DNA of 6,397 bases from Caldifarciminota bacterium (GTDB lineage: Bacteria > Hydrothermota > Tepidihabitantia > B3-TA06): positions 1 to 6,397 of the forward strand of contig WJJO01000012.1 in NCBI GenBank assembly GCA_014729665.1, written 5' to 3'. The notes beneath the pieces were generated by a model that was not told the DNA's origin, did not search any database, and saw nothing but the letters and a program-made list of their open reading frames with translations. Every line of letters begins with the position of its first letter. Within the stretch, counting starts at the first letter, position 1. Positions 6,382-6,397 of the stretch are shown here, in pieces. The position numbers and the translations under genes were made by a program.

Positions 6382-6397
6382 TTATCTTACGACTACC
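6382..6397 (-). CDS. Last codons of another secreted protein with a sorting-domain-like tail (partial)
   Basis: On the - strand the window edge reads G GTA GTC GTA AGA TAA, that is VVVR followed by a stop at 6384-6382. The neighbouring complete gene ends AAG GTA GTC ATA GTA AGG TAA (KVVIVR-stop). The shared GGTAGTC run and the V-rich, Arg-final ending are typical of T9SS type A tails, so this is inferred to be the 3' end of a second exported protein in the same orientation. Only four codons and a stop are visible, so this rests on the match alone. Confidence 0.5.

Noticed and set aside
1..6397. RNA genes, mobile elements, defence or toxin systems
   Set aside because: I saw no tRNA-, rRNA- or RNase P-like pattern, transposase motif, terminal inverted repeats with target duplication, or defence-family domain. 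RNase P RNA was considered beside the zinc-ribbon gene, but the gap to the next gene is only 10 nt.

Overview
This is a window of about 50% GC that looks like ordinary chromosome from a diderm (two-membrane) bacterium. Four things point that way: apolipoprotein N-acyltransferase (Lnt); an LpxL/HtrB-type acyltransferase; a secreted beta-repeat protein ending in a type A sorting domain of the kind used by the type IX secretion system (T9SS); and what looks like the last codons of a second such protein. That combination fits the FCB group or candidate phyla related to it, for example WOR-3/Stahlbacteria or Cloacimonadota-like lineages. This placement is inferred from protein style; there is no rRNA in the window to test it.

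Layout. The left block (1-1985, + strand) is a tight, probably co-transcribed trio: a 5'-truncated coiled-coil/zinc-ribbon protein (1-687), an RNase HI-like protein (698-1156) and a lysophospholipid acyltransferase-like protein (1164-1985), with gaps of only 10 and 7 nt. A 102-nt gap follows, with a plausible sigma70-type promoter and a strong ribosome binding site. It leads into a second + strand unit: a Gfo/Idh/MocA-family protein (2088-3101) overlapping lnt (about 3044-4624). A 168-nt convergent intergenic region (4625-4792) holds small inverted repeats and 9-bp repeat units. The right block (4793-6397, - strand) carries the secreted protein, with its own promoter and ribosome binding site, preceded at the window edge by 16 nt that read as the end (VVVR-stop) of another protein of the same style.

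How the genes relate. The acyltransferase and Lnt are both envelope-lipid enzymes, and the secreted protein is an envelope or exported product, so the theme is loosely cell envelope. The zinc-ribbon protein and RNase HI are nucleic-acid or housekeeping functions. I found no defence system, mobile element, CRISPR array or RNA gene. The most notable observation is that the Gfo/Idh/MocA protein keeps its NAD-binding loop but has lost the lysine, aspartate and histidine positions that normally form the family's catalytic centre. It may be a pseudoenzyme or a binding/sensing protein rather than a dehydrogenase.
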